Shown: in pieces, positions 28,832 to 40,329 of the stretch
Layout of the letters: each line of letters starts with the position of its first letter
How positions within the stretch are numbered: the first letter of the stretch is position 1
Source: Phragmites australis
Taxonomy: Eukaryota; Streptophyta; Magnoliopsida; Poales; Poaceae
Assembly (NCBI RefSeq): GCF_958298935.1
Contig: NC_084929.1
Location: 31,933,501 to 31,997,500, forward strand
Direction: 5' to 3'
DNA: 64,000 bases
The notes under the pieces: model-generated
Databases searched by the model: none
Told to the model about the DNA's origin: nothing
What the model saw: the letters and a program-made list of their open reading frames with translations, nothing else
Position numbers and translations under genes: made by a program

Positions 28832-31800
28832 ATGTCTCGTGGCCTCACCGGCGGCGCCTCCTCCATCCGCTGCTTGCCATCCCCGTCCTCCTCCGCCGTC
28901 GCCGTTCGACCCACCCTAGCCGCTCCCCCTTGCCCAAGCCGGCGGGTGCTCGCCTCGGCCTCTCCTCCGCCTGCCCCGGCCCCGCTGGCCATCGAAGGCC
29001 GTGGCGTCGGGCTCTCGGTGACAACGCGGCGGGGGCGGGTGCTGCCGGTGCTCAAGGGTTGCTCCCTCCGCGTCCCGCCCGGGAAGCTCTGGATGCTCCT
29101 CGGCTCCAACGGCTGCGGCAAGTCCACATTGCTCAAGGTTTCCTCCTCCGAACTAGGATACATCATTTTATCCGTACAACACTGAGAGTTTTGGTTAGAA
29201 CTGAAATTCTCCAGCTGGTGCATGCAGATTGCAAGTGATATGTTTAGCAGCTTGTGAATTGTGATCAGCAGCCAATGTCCTGCTATATGAGTCTTTAATT
29301 TAAAACGACTAAATTCGTTTTTTTGCAATGTGCCAATGCGTCCGGTAGCATTTTGTTGATTTTTTTTTCAATTGGAAATGGAAAAGAAAGGACATTCTGG
29401 CTAGAATCATGGTCTAGCACCTCATCCTCTGAGTCACGAGTCATGATTTTTTGGGCAAATGTGTTACTGAACTTCATGAAATTGTTGAAGCAAGACGTCG
29501 TACCTTTGGGTGACCTGAATTCTCCTACCCAATGCGTCCGGTAGCGTTTTGTTGAGTTTTTCAATTGGAAATGGAAAAGAGGACATTTTGGCTAGAAATC
29601 ATGGTCTAGCACCTCATCCTCTGAGTCACGAGTCACGGTTTTTTGTGCAAATGGGTTACTGAACTTCTGGAAAATGTTGAAGCCGTTGTACCTTTGGGTG
29701 ACCTCATTCTCCTATTGGTGTTGAGAAAAGTTTTGAGGACTTGGGAATGTCAATTTGTATAATTACTTAATTAGTGGACTGATGCAACTACATATTGCTT
29801 GATAATTTTTCCGTTGCCAACAAGGATTAGAAAGTCCATTTTGAAAGCCAAGAATAAAAGTTAATAAATCCTTCTTCACAAATGTCAGGATTTTTTTTTT
29901 AATCTTCATGGTGTCAATTGGACATCACATCTGAAGAGTGGTGCATCATAACAAAGCCAGAAAAGGGCATCAATCATTGGATCAATGAACAGCAGTTAGG
30001 CACTGTCAATTTACATTTTCTTTTAGGCCAGAATATAGTATTCTTGACTTCATTCTAATAAGAAGATAATAGTTAGACATAAACAAAATAGTAGCACCGT
30101 CCACTTTTGTTATGTTACAATATCTAATGTGGAAGCCACAAACATGAATTGGTTTCCCAAGCTAGCTTTATTTGCTTGCCCTTATAAAGCTGTAAGCTAT
30201 TTGCATTATGCTCTTTTTTTACTTAATAGGCTGTATAACTTCAAGAATTGGTTGATTAATTTCTTATTAGCACCAATGGATATAAATGCTAACATAATGC
30301 TTTTCCAGGTTTTAGCAGGTTTTCTTAATCCATCTGCGGGAACAGTGTATATAAATAGGCCATGCAGCTATGTCTTCCAAAATCCTGATCACCAGGTTCT
30401 AACTTCTGTTTTGCTAGATTATGTCACACGACATTTTATGTGGAATCTGAAGTAATGTCAATGCAATTACTCACATAACATCTTTTGACTTCAATTTCAA
30501 TGTAGCCTGTATCACCTTATGAGTTAAACTTTGATCAGCAGTTAGTGATGTAATTTTGTATGGGACGATAATTCTTTAGTTAAAATGATATGAATTGATG
30601 CTTCTAATTATTCATATGTCTGAATATATGAACTAAATACTTCATGGACCGGACCAACTTGCCATATCGAGTACATAATGTCTTTAGTAAAATGATATGA
30701 ATTGATGCTTCTAATTATTCATATGTCTGAATATATGAACTAAATACTTCATAGACCAGACCAACTTGTCATATCAAAACTTTTGCATGCATATCCTACT
30801 GGGTTACCAAAATTCACACAATATCCACTTCTATGCAGTAAGATACAACTCAGAGCTTAGTTTGCTAGCATCAGTGAGTTGTGCAACCTGATTATAATAT
30901 GATGAGGTCACTGGTAATGAAGACATATTGTTTAACCATGCAATAGAAAACGGTGCCACAAGCTTCTCTTGTGTAGCTCTATGTTCCTTAATAGCCTTCT
31001 TTGTTTGGAACATTGCATGTATAAGAGTGAATTTTGAATTGACACTATAGCCTATTGGCTACTGAACATAAAACTTGTGAAGTTTCATTTCCTTAACAAA
31101 CCATACATTTATGTTTATCACTCAATGGATGCACATGAATCAAATGAGTTCTAAGATGTATGAAATGTGCCCTAAAACAGTGGCTTATGGCTTTGCAGCA
31201 TGTCAGCATGTGAACAATTCAATTCTTAATGTGCAAAAGCTTTTTTAGTGATGCATTTTACCTCAAATCACGTCAAGTATTTTGCTACCTGTTGAGTTTT
31301 GTCCTTTGGATGCAGGTTGTGATGCCTACAGTGGAATCTGATGTTGCATTTGGTCTTGGTAAGCTCAACCTTTCCTTAGATGAGGTCAGGTCAAGGGTAT
31401 CGAAATCTTTGGATGCCGTTGGAATGTTGAGCTACTCTCAAGTAGGCAGTTGAAATCCACCTTTTGGATTATAATTTAATGTCTATACATGGTTTATAAA
31501 CATCCTTCATCCAAAACAGAGGCCAATCCAAACTCTGAGTGGTGGGCAGAAACAGAGAGTTGCAATTGCCGGTGCTTTGGCTGAAGCATCTAAAGTACTA
31601 CTACTGGACGAACTGACCACATTCCTAGATGAACATGACCAGGTACCAACCTTCTTCATGTTCTGGTTTTCGAAACACCAATATTCAGTAGGCATCTCAT
31701 TTCCAACTTGAGTTGTAGTATGAGAACTTCTGAAAATACGCAATATATGGTCTGCTTTTATATTACTTGATATTATGATTCTGTTAATGCTATATCCTTA

Positions 31801-32242
31801 TCTCCTGCTACTTCTTTCCCATTCATTGGTGTTTATCATCATGCCTCATGTAAGTTATGGATAACTTGCACTGTAATTATAATTTTATATGGCATGTCCT
31901 CTACCAAAAATTTTATGTTCATAAATTGTTTTGTTGTTTCTGATACGCAGTTTGAAAGCTATATGCTACTCCTATGTGATAGTTCTTCTTGATTATGATG
32001 AGCGCTCTAATCTCCATTTCCTGCTAGTGCAGATGGGCGTGTTAAAGGCGGTAAGAAACTCTGTAGCTGCTGATGGGGAGGTTGCCGCATTATGGGTGAC
32101 TCATCGGCTAGAAGAACTGGAATATGCAGATGGTGCTATTTATATGGAAGATGGCAAGATAATCAGTCAAGGCAGCGTCTCTACCATATCAAGATTTATA
32201 ATGAAAAAACAAGCTCGGTACTTTGGTCATTTTGAGTTATGA
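28832..32242 (+). CDS. ABCI10: Plastid ABC transporter ATPase, ABCI10-type (ECF/CbiO-like), 5 exons
   Basis: Exons are 28832-29137, 30309-30395, 31316-31441, 31520-31642 and 32033-32242, all GT-AG and in phase, giving 283 residues. The first about 45 residues are Ser/Ala/Arg/Pro-rich and look like a chloroplast transit peptide. ATPase motifs are Walker [10 protein letters not shown] (91-99), Q-loop VFQNPDHQ (124-131), signature LSGGQKQR (179-186), Walker B KVLLLDE (198-204) and H-loop WVTHR (His 238). The unusual [12 protein letters not shown] is typical of this plant subfamily. The protein is a soluble ATP-binding subunit, thought to work with separate membrane subunits like bacterial energy-coupling-factor transporters, probably at the plastid inner envelope. 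Introns 1 and 2 each contain a tandem duplication. Confidence 0.93.
29335..29715. repeat. Tandem duplication, 196-bp period, in ABCI10 intron 1
   Basis: Two adjacent copies begin AATGCGTCCGGTAGC at 29335 and 29531. They share GGTCTAGCACCTCATCCTCT and ACCTTTGGGTGACCT, with small indels and substitutions. Both are intronic. Confidence 0.85.
30570..30783. repeat. Tandem duplication, 107-bp period, in ABCI10 intron 2
   Basis: AAAATGATATGAATTGATGC begins at 30582 and again at 30689, and the copies remain nearly identical through GACCAACTTGyCATATC. The high identity suggests a recent event. Confidence 0.85.
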
Positions 32243-32511
32243 TCCTCAAAGCTATTGGCAATTTTTTTTCTTGTGTAGATCAATGAATTGGAAAGAAGTT
32301 TATTTTCCAGCACAATTCGATAAAAACCTAAAGCATTCACCTCTTTGGCTATGGTCGACAGTAGTTTTGCTGAAACATCGATTTGAGACATTTATATGAA
32401 TTTCTTTTAGACTTAGTTTAATTCCTAAATATAACATGAGCAGAAACAGATTAACTAGTATTATCTCTGTAATATATTTCAGGACGAAAGTAATAGTAAA
32501 ATAGGCACACA

Positions 32512-32658
32512 ATGAATATACCTGTCGGTAGCGTGAGATGCATAGACCTCTATGATGACAATGCAACAGACAACGATGAAGAGGATGTAGACTGTGATGA
32601 TGTAGATGAAGCAAATTGCGATGATATAGAGGAAGCGGATCGTGAGCAGTTACGCTGA
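32512..32658 (+). CDS. Small acidic ORF, 48 residues, unknown
   Basis: The frame runs from ATG 32512 to TGA 32658 and encodes an Asp/Glu-rich peptide (DDNATDNDEEDVDCDDVDEA). It lies 270 bp downstream of the ABC gene. No family is recognised. It may be an exon of a decayed transposon gene or GAT-rich sequence open by chance. No start context or neighbour supports expression. Confidence 0.2.
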   Translation: MNIPVGSVRCIDLYDDNATDNDEEDVDCDDVDEANCDDIEEADREQLR

Positions 32659-32859
32659 GCGTTTCTAAAAATCTTATTTACTTTCTTTCAGCGTAGGATC
32701 TCAAGAGCGTTGGGTTCTTAGAGACTTGCTCTTGTTCGTTGGTGCATGTTAGTGTAACATAATAGAGTAATCTACCGGTGGTGGCGCAATGCAAAAATCC
32801 TAATTTCGTATACCTTTTGTGGCGGTGGTTGGAAGATATATATAGAGAATCAATTTCAT

Positions 32860-33450
32860 GTCACGATCGGATTCTTAACTGTTGCGTCATCCCGCAGTTA
32901 CGATAAAAAAACAGTATAGTTACGACTCACAAGATAGGTCAGTTACTACAAACATATATGATTGTAACTAGGTACCTTATCTAGTCATAATTATGCACTT
33001 TTTTGTCATGTGATCGTAAATGGGTCACCTCTGCGCACACCCTCAGGTACGATCTAAAAAGTAATATAGTTGCTATTGTAACTGATATTTTTGTCATATG
33101 ATCGTAACTCAACTATATGTGCTGTCGTAACTGTGATCGTAACTAGGTCACCTCTGCGTACACCTTACTTACGATCCAAAAAGCAGTATAGTTGCTATTA
33201 TAAATAACTTTTTGTCATGTGATCGTTACTCAACTATTTGTGCTGTCGTAACTGACTATTTTCTTAGTCGTAACTGGATGTGTCGCAGCAGTAAACTACA
33301 ATGTTTCTCGTAATTATACACTTTTTATCATGTGATGGTAACTCATCTATATATGCCGTCGTAACTGATTAGTTTCTTAGTCATAACTGGGGTGGTACGA
33401 AGGTGGCTGCAACAACTGAGGGTGGCATAATGTATTTCACTGTTGCGTCT
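32860..33450. repeat. Repeat block rich in CGTAACT/AGTTACG motifs
   Basis: Phrases such as GATCGTAACTAGGTCACCTC, TGCTGTCGTAACTG and TTTGTCATGTGATCGT recur with a spacing of roughly 125 bp. The phrase ACTGTTGCGTC occurs near both edges (32879 and 33441), in direct orientation. This resembles the subterminal repeat arrays of plant DNA transposons, but terminal inverted repeats were not found. Confidence 0.5.
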
Positions 33451-33470
33451 AGACGCAGAATAGACTCGCC

Positions 33471-33493
33471 GTGTGTGTGTATGTGTGTGTGTG
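33471..33493 (+). repeat. (TG)n microsatellite
   Basis: GT/TG dinucleotide repeats with one interruption. Confidence 0.85.
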
Positions 33494-33971
33494 CAAATTT
33501 GCAAAAGGAGACCGTACATGCACAAGTTACTAGATTTTATTTCGACAGACCATTCATGCAGAGGTCGTGCGCTTGTGTCTTTTGTCCTGGCGAGACAAGC
33601 GCGTGTATTCTCATATATTAAGTAGGTGAAAGAGATAATTCTTTTTAAATTAGTCTACCTCTGCTTCCTATAGTGAAGTGAGGTTAAAAGATACATCTCA
33701 CCTCCATTTAGTTAGGTCTTTAAAATTTATTTAGAATTATTCTTAAATATAATACGTTAGGCCCGTATATCTAATATTTCAGATCATGTTTGACTTGCTT
33801 AACTCCTTGATTGTTGAATATCTAATCGTGGTTTGCTTTCGGCTCCTCCCTAGTCCCAAGTAGAGCGTTTACTTGGCTCAGGCCTGGCCTGGGAAAAGCC
33901 TGGTTCCTTTTTGGCCAGAAATCGCTGCCCAGGCCACCCTAGTAATCAGACTGAACTTATCAGGATAGGCT

Positions 33972-34012
33972 GGGCTCGGGCTCGGGCTCGGGCTCGGGCT
34001 TGGGCTCGGGCC
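33972..34012 (+). repeat. (GGGCTC)n hexanucleotide repeat
   Basis: Six to seven copies of GGGCTC with one T variant, ending in GGGCCC. Confidence 0.85.
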
Positions 34013-35466
34013 CAGCCACCCAGATACTTTTAATTTGCAATAGTCAATTGTAGGATGGCGGAACGGTAGGCCAGACAGTATGGTAAGGAGTATTGGAGAG
34101 TGGAGAAGGCTGAAACTTGATAATTTGTTTCAGAAGCTTATCATGCAGAGACGGCAGTACTCCAGTATGAACTTAACAGGAGACTGATCAATTTTATATA
34201 AAAAAAAATGGGTCATTTCATTTCTATGTATTCTGTAACTGCTTTCATGCATCATGTGCTGTTACATAGAAATAAAATGAGTTGAAAAAATGCCAAAATT
34301 GCATGAGTTGACGAGCTTGCTTTCTTGAGTTTAGAAGAACGCCTCCCGTCCTCTTTCACATGAGTCGTGCTCGTTTGATACAACAAAATTGGCTATTTCT
34401 GATCCGAGAACAAGCAAATTTACCATTCTACCCTAATGAACACGGCTAACTGTTCCCAGCGACATGGGTTGCGAACCCACGTAAACTGCCTGCAATGTGA
34501 CCAACAGGTCGCCTAGAAAAAGCGTTGTGGCGTTGTCACCCCTGTTCATGTTGATCGCGTGGGAGCTCTAGAAGGAGTGAAACTCGAGGCGGCATCTATA
34601 TAGTGCGTTTAGTTATCCGTATGTCTCTAACTTGACTTCGATCAGTAAACTAGGCTAAATGAATCATGTGTATATGTAACACATATTATTTGGTTACTTA
34701 TATGTATATATCTTAGTTAAGTAGATATCCTTGTTTGGTTGTTTGAATGAGCATATAATTTGAAAAATCAAATATGAGGGAGTTTGTTTAGTTACCCGCA
34801 TGCACAATTGGTGTGATAACCTCCTGGTTGTTACGGTGAGAATACTTTCACCACTTCTCAAATAGTAAATACAATTGCATAGCAAAATAATAATGATTAC
34901 ATCATGAACTAAAAATATGAATAAAGAAGCTCAACTTTCGCTCACAACACTTGCACCAGATAAGCTATGAATAAAGAAGCTCAAATTTAATTTATTTGCA
35001 TCATTACGATCACAGTAAAATGACCAAAGTGGAAGGTGGTAGAAAAATCATGGAAATAGACATCATAATGAAATAATCAGGAGACATCATATTTATGATC
35101 TAAAATATTAAACCATAATTTAAGTGATTAATACATAATCAAAGAAAAAAGGATTTTTATCCATAACTTAAGATTGAGGGATTTACGAATCACCTCACAA
35201 ACGATTGATAATCTAAATCTAGCAAATTATAAAGTTTCATGTCTCTCAACAAAATAAGGTGTCTAGAATCACCCACTCCATCCACTATCACCTCCCACCC
35301 TACTGTACAAAATATCACCTAATCTAGTGTCATCTTTCACATACCTGCACAAAATATCACCTAATCTAGTGTCACCTTTCACCTCCCTACACAAAATATT
35401 GTGGATCAAATAGCAAAGAGAAACTTGCTACACAAAAGATGGATCAATCACATGAAACCAACCTTA
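34013..35466. other. AT-rich intergenic spacer
   Basis: No gene is seen. A short direct duplication lies at about 35300-35400 (ACAAAATATCACCTAATCTA, two copies about 47 bp apart). GnTTTAGTTAnCCGnATG occurs at about 34607 and 34787 in the same orientation. These are probable debris of transposons. Confidence 0.4.
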
Positions 35467-35842
35467 CTACATGTGGTAGTGTTTGGATATGAAGGTTCTA
35501 AGACACAGCACACGGTGAGCCTCACTCATCCCCACAAATGCAATACTCTGAGCTTTGTTGTCCACCAGATGAGAGAAAGCAACAATCAAGGCTTCGTTAG
35601 TGAACCTCGGCATGAACATCACAACACCATAGAGGTCAGGATGCACCTTCTCGCTTGGTCTCACGAATGGTAGTAGCAACATTATTCACAGCATATGTCA
35701 TGTTGCTCGAGATAAGGTTATCTTCTTCAGTTAGCATGGCTCTCTTCCTCTTGGTGCCTGCCTCTGACACACTAGTAGCATCATGATTCTTTGGCGTGTC
35801 CCCAAAGGTATTGGCCAGTGGAGTTTTTTCCTCATCAAACAT
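35467..35842 (-). pseudogene. C-terminal fragment of a grass transposon-linked protein, frameshifted
   Basis: The minus frame starting at 35842 is Lys/Arg/Asp-rich (EAGTKRKRAMLTEEDNL). A frame change near 35670 leads into HPDLYGVVMFMPRFTNEALI and then MSEAHRVLCLRTFISKHYHM. This tail resembles the C-terminus of Myb/SANT-like proteins repeated in grass genomes, though the assignment is from memory of the pattern only. No N-terminal DNA-binding domain remains. Confidence 0.4.
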
Positions 35843-35919
35843 TTAAGCCTTTATAGAGCTATCAACAAAGTCAGAAGGGAAACCCAAAGCCTCATTGGAA
35901 CCCATTGCAAACTTATTCT

Positions 35920-36590
35920 AAACACCGGATTCTTCGGTGTATACTCAAATCCATCACCGAATCTTCCGGTGAGTTATCTTGAACCATCCGAGTCTTTGTA
36001 TCTTCTCTATGTAAATTGTTCCGGTGAAGCTTTCGGTGTGCATCTCTTCATCACCAGATCATTCAGTGAGTTATCCTGAGCCAAACCGTGCCTTTGCAGC
36101 ACTCGATGTGTAAAATGCTCCAATGTATTCATCCGGTATTCATTATATTTACACTGGACCATCCGGTGAGTTAAACATTCTCTTTTTTTCCTTGGAAATA
36201 CTCTGGTGCAACTATCTCTGTGATCACCGGACTATCCGGTGACTTCATCCTTCTTCTTCAACAGCTGCATCCTCTCTGGTATGAATGCTCCAGTGAGATC
36301 ATCCGGTGTGCACAAGCTAAATACCGTACCATCCAGTCAACTAATCATAACTCTTCAGCATTTGCAACCCTCTCTGCAAGAATTGCTCCAGTGTGTATCT
36401 TCCACTGATCACCAGACCATCCGGTGGGTTGTTCCATTTTGCCTTCTGAGCAGAAACACTCCGATGAGTACACAGGTCTTAACACCAGACTATCAGGTGA
36501 CTTCTTTCTCCTCTGCTGAGAATACTCCAGTGATTATAGCCTTTAGTACTCCGGACCATCCAGTGAGAACAATCTCCTAGAACTTCTCCA
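35920..36590. repeat. Degenerate CCATCCGGTGA palindrome array, LTR-like
   Basis: About ten spaced motifs of the form GGACCATCCGGTGAG, alternating with CTCCGGTGT-type half sites, occur every 40-60 bp. Such arrays are common inside LTRs of grass retrotransposons. No LTR ends, primer site or coding region were found next to it, so it is a fragment. Confidence 0.55.
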
Positions 36591-36829
36591 ATTCAATCAA
36601 ACTTTGTATCCATAAGAGCTACTAACATATATTCTTGACAAATATATTAGTCTCATTGACTATGTTATCATTAATCACCAAAATCACAATCATAGACTAA
36701 TTATAGGGTCATTTTCGCTACAACTAGCAAATTAGTCATATTGACTATATTGATATATTAACTATGTTGACGTTTTATGGTCCCGATACATATCTGAAAG
36801 ATAGTTTAGGTCAAGCTCCATGTAGGGGA

Positions 36830-37117
36830 GCCCCCGGCACTTATGCTCATAGCTGGGCTTTGGCGGGTTGGTGCGACACTCGTGTAGGTAGCGGTCAAGT
36901 TCCCGCTCCGCCCCCTCGCTCTACCATTCTCGCTCCTCACGCTTCGCACAGACGTACTCGTCGCACCGCGCCACACGGTACCGCTGCTCGGCCATGCCGA
37001 ACAGGCACTGCCACATGCACTACTGCTTACACACACTGTCACCTCCAGGTCGACGTCCTCTTGCTCCTTCACTGCGCTTGTGGAGAGAGCAAGGAGGAGG
37101 ATGAATGCAGCGGGTGG
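36830..37117 (-). pseudogene. Cys-rich small secreted protein, frameshifted remnant
   Basis: From ATG 37117 the minus strand encodes a hydrophobic leader (PPAAFILLLALSTSAV) like a signal peptide, then KEQEDVDLEVTVCV. Shifting frame near 37020 gives a coding-like continuation: CMWQCLFGMAEQRYRVARC, then DEYVCAKREEREW, a TAG, and RELDRYLHEC and HKCRGLPYMEL. The regular Cys spacing and charged helices suggest a real ancestral small secreted protein, now broken by one frameshift and at least one stop. The family is not recognised. GC content is far above the surrounding DNA. Confidence 0.45.
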
Positions 37118-37171
37118 CATGGCTCGCACGATGAGTTTCTTTTAGCCTCAACACTAAAGTACAAATTGTAA

Positions 37172-38449
37172 TATCTAAACTCACACCAAACTTAACACAC
37201 CTACCTAAAATCTATAACATATACACACATCTATTAAAGAGATTTATAAAGTCTCTAACTCTATAAGCCATGAGCACATCACGCTTCTGATCCACATGCT
37301 GTCTGAAAAAAATCCAAATATAAAAGTGAGCCCGACGAGACACGAACATCAAGACTGAGGCTGGGATAGTGAGCATCAACCGCTCCTACCAGTGGTGCTA
37401 TCAGCCCGTTCTCGCTCGCACCGTGAGCTGCATGTTTGGTCGTGCGCACGTACGTACGGGGAGGAGAGATTGAGCTTGAGCGCGCTTACAAATCCCCGGG
37501 CTGGTGATTTGTGGTGATCCACCTAAAAAGAGTTTGCCCGTGCGAGCCTGTGAGCGAGCGGTGGCCGGTGAGGTAAGTGCGAGCTACGATTGCATGGGAC
37601 ACACGTGTCCGGCCGCCTGGTTGGTACATGTACTAGACGGCACGCACCTCTGCAGACGAGCAGAATCTGTCGTGGCATATTCAGCTAGCGTTATCTCTTG
37701 GGTTTGTCCTCTTGTGACTACGCATTATACAAGAATGGAAAAACCGAAAGTATTTACAATACGGATTAAGGAGTGAGGTTTTACACGTTCTCTCCAATGT
37801 TTCACGGCCGGGGAGCTTGGGTTCGAAAACTTGGAGGATGGGCTCTACTGAATTTTGCAAGTTGCAGCTGCAGGAGACCCCCACTGTCTGAAAGTTCCTG
37901 GCCCATCCTAGAATTCCGTCGATTGCACGCATCATTTGGTCTCCGCTTGTCGTGGTACTGACAGTCCATTCGAAAAATAAAGTGGTACTGACAGTCGCAG
38001 TGGTACTAGAGAGTATAGATCAGGACCAATGGTTTATGGCCATTTCGGAAACTTTTGGAAGTATAGATGAAAGTTAGTTTTTGGACTCAATGCCGTTCGA
38101 TACTTCGATATCCGTCTCCCGGGGACTCGTCGGATAGATAAGTGTGGTAAACTCGTTGAGAATGTAACACTCGGCATGCATGTCATCGAGAATCTCGCTT
38201 GCCGCGGGCGTTGCCTCTTTTAATTGGAGATTGTAAAAAAAACAGCTTATAGATTATAATAAATTGAATTTTAAAAGTTGAATTATAGATTATAAAAACT
38301 GATGAAAGACGAATAGTTGACTTATAGCAATCTAGCTTTTACAATTTAACTATTTATTTTAACTTACAGATAATAATTACAATTTAACTATTTATTTCAA
38401 CTTACATATTATAACCACGATTCAAATCCAAAACAAACGGAACCTAAGT
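37172..38449. other. Intergenic spacer
   Basis: No gene is supported. Short GC-rich frames at 37.5-37.9 kb have no domain. At 38230-38440 an AT-rich block repeats ACAATTTAACTATTTATTT twice about 47 bp apart and ends AACAAACGGAACC, like a partial MITE. Confidence 0.35.
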
Positions 38450-38535
38450 CTAACTTCCCACTTGCAACGGCGGCGTTTGCCGTCCGACCAACGGCACACG
38501 CGGGCTCTGAGCCGTCTGGAACGCTGGATCTTCCT

Positions 38536-38784
38536 GTGCGCGGCGAGCGCCCTCACGTGGAGGCGCCGGTCGAGTGGCCACTAGCCACCGAGCTGTTTGT
38601 CGGAGCCGCGGTGCGAGACGCCAAAACGCCACGGCGCGGCCACGCGTGGCTGCCCCGGCCCGTGACCTCGGCCACCGAGCGCGACAAATTGGCCATCGTC
38701 CGGGACGGGCGGTTCGCTGTCTCAGGTGCCCGTGCGACGGCCCCGAAGAAACGCGCGCGGCAGGTCCGGGCGCCGCCGGCGTGA
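38536..38784 (+). CDS. GC-rich ORF, unknown, possibly a gene fragment
   Basis: An 82-residue plus frame (PVEWPLATELFVGAAVRDAK near its start, basic at its end) sits in an isolated GC-rich island of about 330 bp. Several other frames are also open, so coding is not established. It is followed directly by a MITE. It could be a captured exon, a promoter CpG block or chance. Confidence 0.2.
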   Translation: MRGERPHVEAPVEWPLATELFVGAAVRDAKTPRRGHAWLPRPVTSATERDKLAIVRDGRFAVSGARATAPKKRARQVRAPPA

Positions 38785-38898
38785 GGTCGCTATGGTGCAC
38801 TCAAGGCCTGGGCTCGGACGGACGCGTGAGGAGTTCCCGGTTACGACGTACGCCCTGCGCCGTGATTTCGGGGTCTTCGCACACGGTAAAGCGAGAAT

Positions 38899-39064
38899 GG
38901 AAAGGAAATTTTATAAGATCCGTCTCTAGAAAGATTCTTTCTTTTGTATATTAATTCTTTTTTTTCTCTCAATTACACGTATCAGCCATTGAATAAGAAA
39001 ATAACGGTATAAATTAAAATCTCGTACGGATCTTTTGACGAAGTATCTTATAAAATTTCCTTCC
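38899..39064. mobile_element. MITE A, second copy
   Basis: The left end is GGAAAGGAAATTTTATAAGA and the right end in reverse complement is GGAAGGAAATTTTATAAGAT. It is the same family as 28222-28385 and of similar length (166 bp). The inside is AT-rich with no ORF. Confidence 0.7.
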
Positions 39065-39386
39065 AAAATTCAGAATATCCTATCACAGTATCATCCCAAT
39101 CCCCGGTGCACAGAAGTGCTAGCAGCCGGCCGGACAATGTCCTTCGGGGATGTGAAAACAAGGTGACGACTATTTGTGCGCATCTACTCCCTCGTACCTT
39201 CTCAGAGACGAAGTCGCACAGCCTCCATCGGTTTTTTACCGGTGTTTTGAGCAGAAAACAGGACTCCTATCAATCGATCTATGCGGCAGCCAACATGGCG
39301 CAAAAGGACAGAGATCTACAATGGCACGGCAATTGATGGCGATGGCAGGGATCTCGATCGGCAACGCCCAAGCCAGGGCAGCCAAC

Positions 39387-39572
39387 ATGTTTGGTTCTTT
39401 TGCTAGCCTTGCCTTCATTTCTAGTGGAGTAGGCAAGGAAATCCTTGCTAGTTGCTAGGAAGGAAACCCTCGCTCACGTTGCCTAAAATCAATCCAACCA
39501 AATTATGTTTTCTTATCCATTAACCTTGCTAGGCTAGGCTAGCCAAGAGTAAAAAAAGGAACCAAACGGTGC
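39387..39572. mobile_element. MITE with GTTTGGTTC ends
   Basis: The left end is GTTTGGTTCTTTTGCTAGCC. The right end in reverse complement is CACCGTTTGGTTCCTTTTTT, continuing to CTTGGCTAGCC. The subterminal GCTAGCC/GGCTAGC pieces match. No clear target duplication was found. Confidence 0.55.
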
Positions 39573-40011
39573 TTGAACGAGATGAGTCTCAGAACATGAG
39601 CGATCTTCAACTTCAAGCTACCAGGAACTTACAGAAAGAATTACAAGCGGCAACGTTGAACTGAACCAAACTTTACTGCATTTGCCAATCAAGAGTAGAG
39701 ACTTCAGCTCCTACATGTACCGTCAACACAGTTGCAGCCATGTGAACTTGTAGTGCACCGCCGAAGATACAACGGCCCTGCACAAATCCGAAATTTTCAA
39801 TCATCGATCAAGCTAAGCATTAAGCAAGACAAACCAAAGGAAGAAAAGACAACTTCTCCAGATTCTCCATGCATACAAGTAGCAACCAAGTCCTGAGGGC
39901 TGAGGCCCCTACTGGCTATTGTTCTCTGCTGGTGTCCCTCCCTATCGCTTTCCAGCTCTATTTCTATGCTTCTGCTAGTTTACACACCCTGTGTGTTCAT
40001 CAGTACTGAAG
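39573..40011 (+). promoter_or_regulatory. Upstream region of the DUF1677 gene
   Basis: No coding sequence. The pyrimidine-rich part at 39920-39990 suits a leader, but no TATA box or start site can be fixed. An in-frame upstream ATG at 39991 would add seven residues not typical of the family. Confidence 0.35.
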
Positions 40012-40329
40012 ATGGACGTTGAATCGGTGAGGTGCAAATGTTGTGGCCTGAAAGAGGACTGCACTCGGGAATACATAGAGAACGTCAGGGGCAATTTCGG
40101 AGGGAAATGGCTCTGTGGCTTATGCTCAGAAGCCGTCGGGGATCAAATTGGTCGTGACAGGAGCAACCAGGATGGAATTGAAGAGGCTATCAAGGCTCAC
40201 ACGGAATTCTGCAGGATGCCGCTGTCAAGCCCAGCAGTCCGGGTGGCCGATGGCATGAAGGAGATGCTCAGGAGGAGGTCAAGGGACAAGATGAGGCCAG
40301 CAACACCATCAAAGGCGCGCCCAGTCTAG
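40012..40329 (+). CDS. DUF1677 family protein
   Basis: A single-exon frame of 105 residues starts MDVESVRCKCCGLKEDCTRE. The family is plant-specific and of unknown function. Its Cys pairs look zinc-binding: CKCCGLKEDC near residue 8, then WLCGLC near residue 43, and a C-terminal half with AIKAHTEFCRM, VRVADGMKEMLRRRSRDKMR. The length and the Cys pattern are as expected. ATG 40012 was preferred over 39991 because the conserved start MDVESVxC lies there. No introns or defects are seen, and it stands alone between MITEs and the SSB gene. Confidence 0.8.
   Translation: MDVESVRCKCCGLKEDCTREYIENVRGNFGGKWLCGLCSEAVGDQIGRDRSNQDGIEEAIKAHTEFCRMPLSSPAVRVADGMKEMLRRRSRDKMRPATPSKARPV

Noticed and set aside
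28573..29328. 251-codon minus-strand open frame
   Set aside because: It is the antisense shadow of ABCI10 exon 1 and the MnmA-like fragment, which carry recognisable motifs on the plus strand.
34190..34290. Short inverted repeat CATTTCATTTCTATG / CATAGAAATAAAATG
   Set aside because: Too short and without matching flanks to support a MITE.
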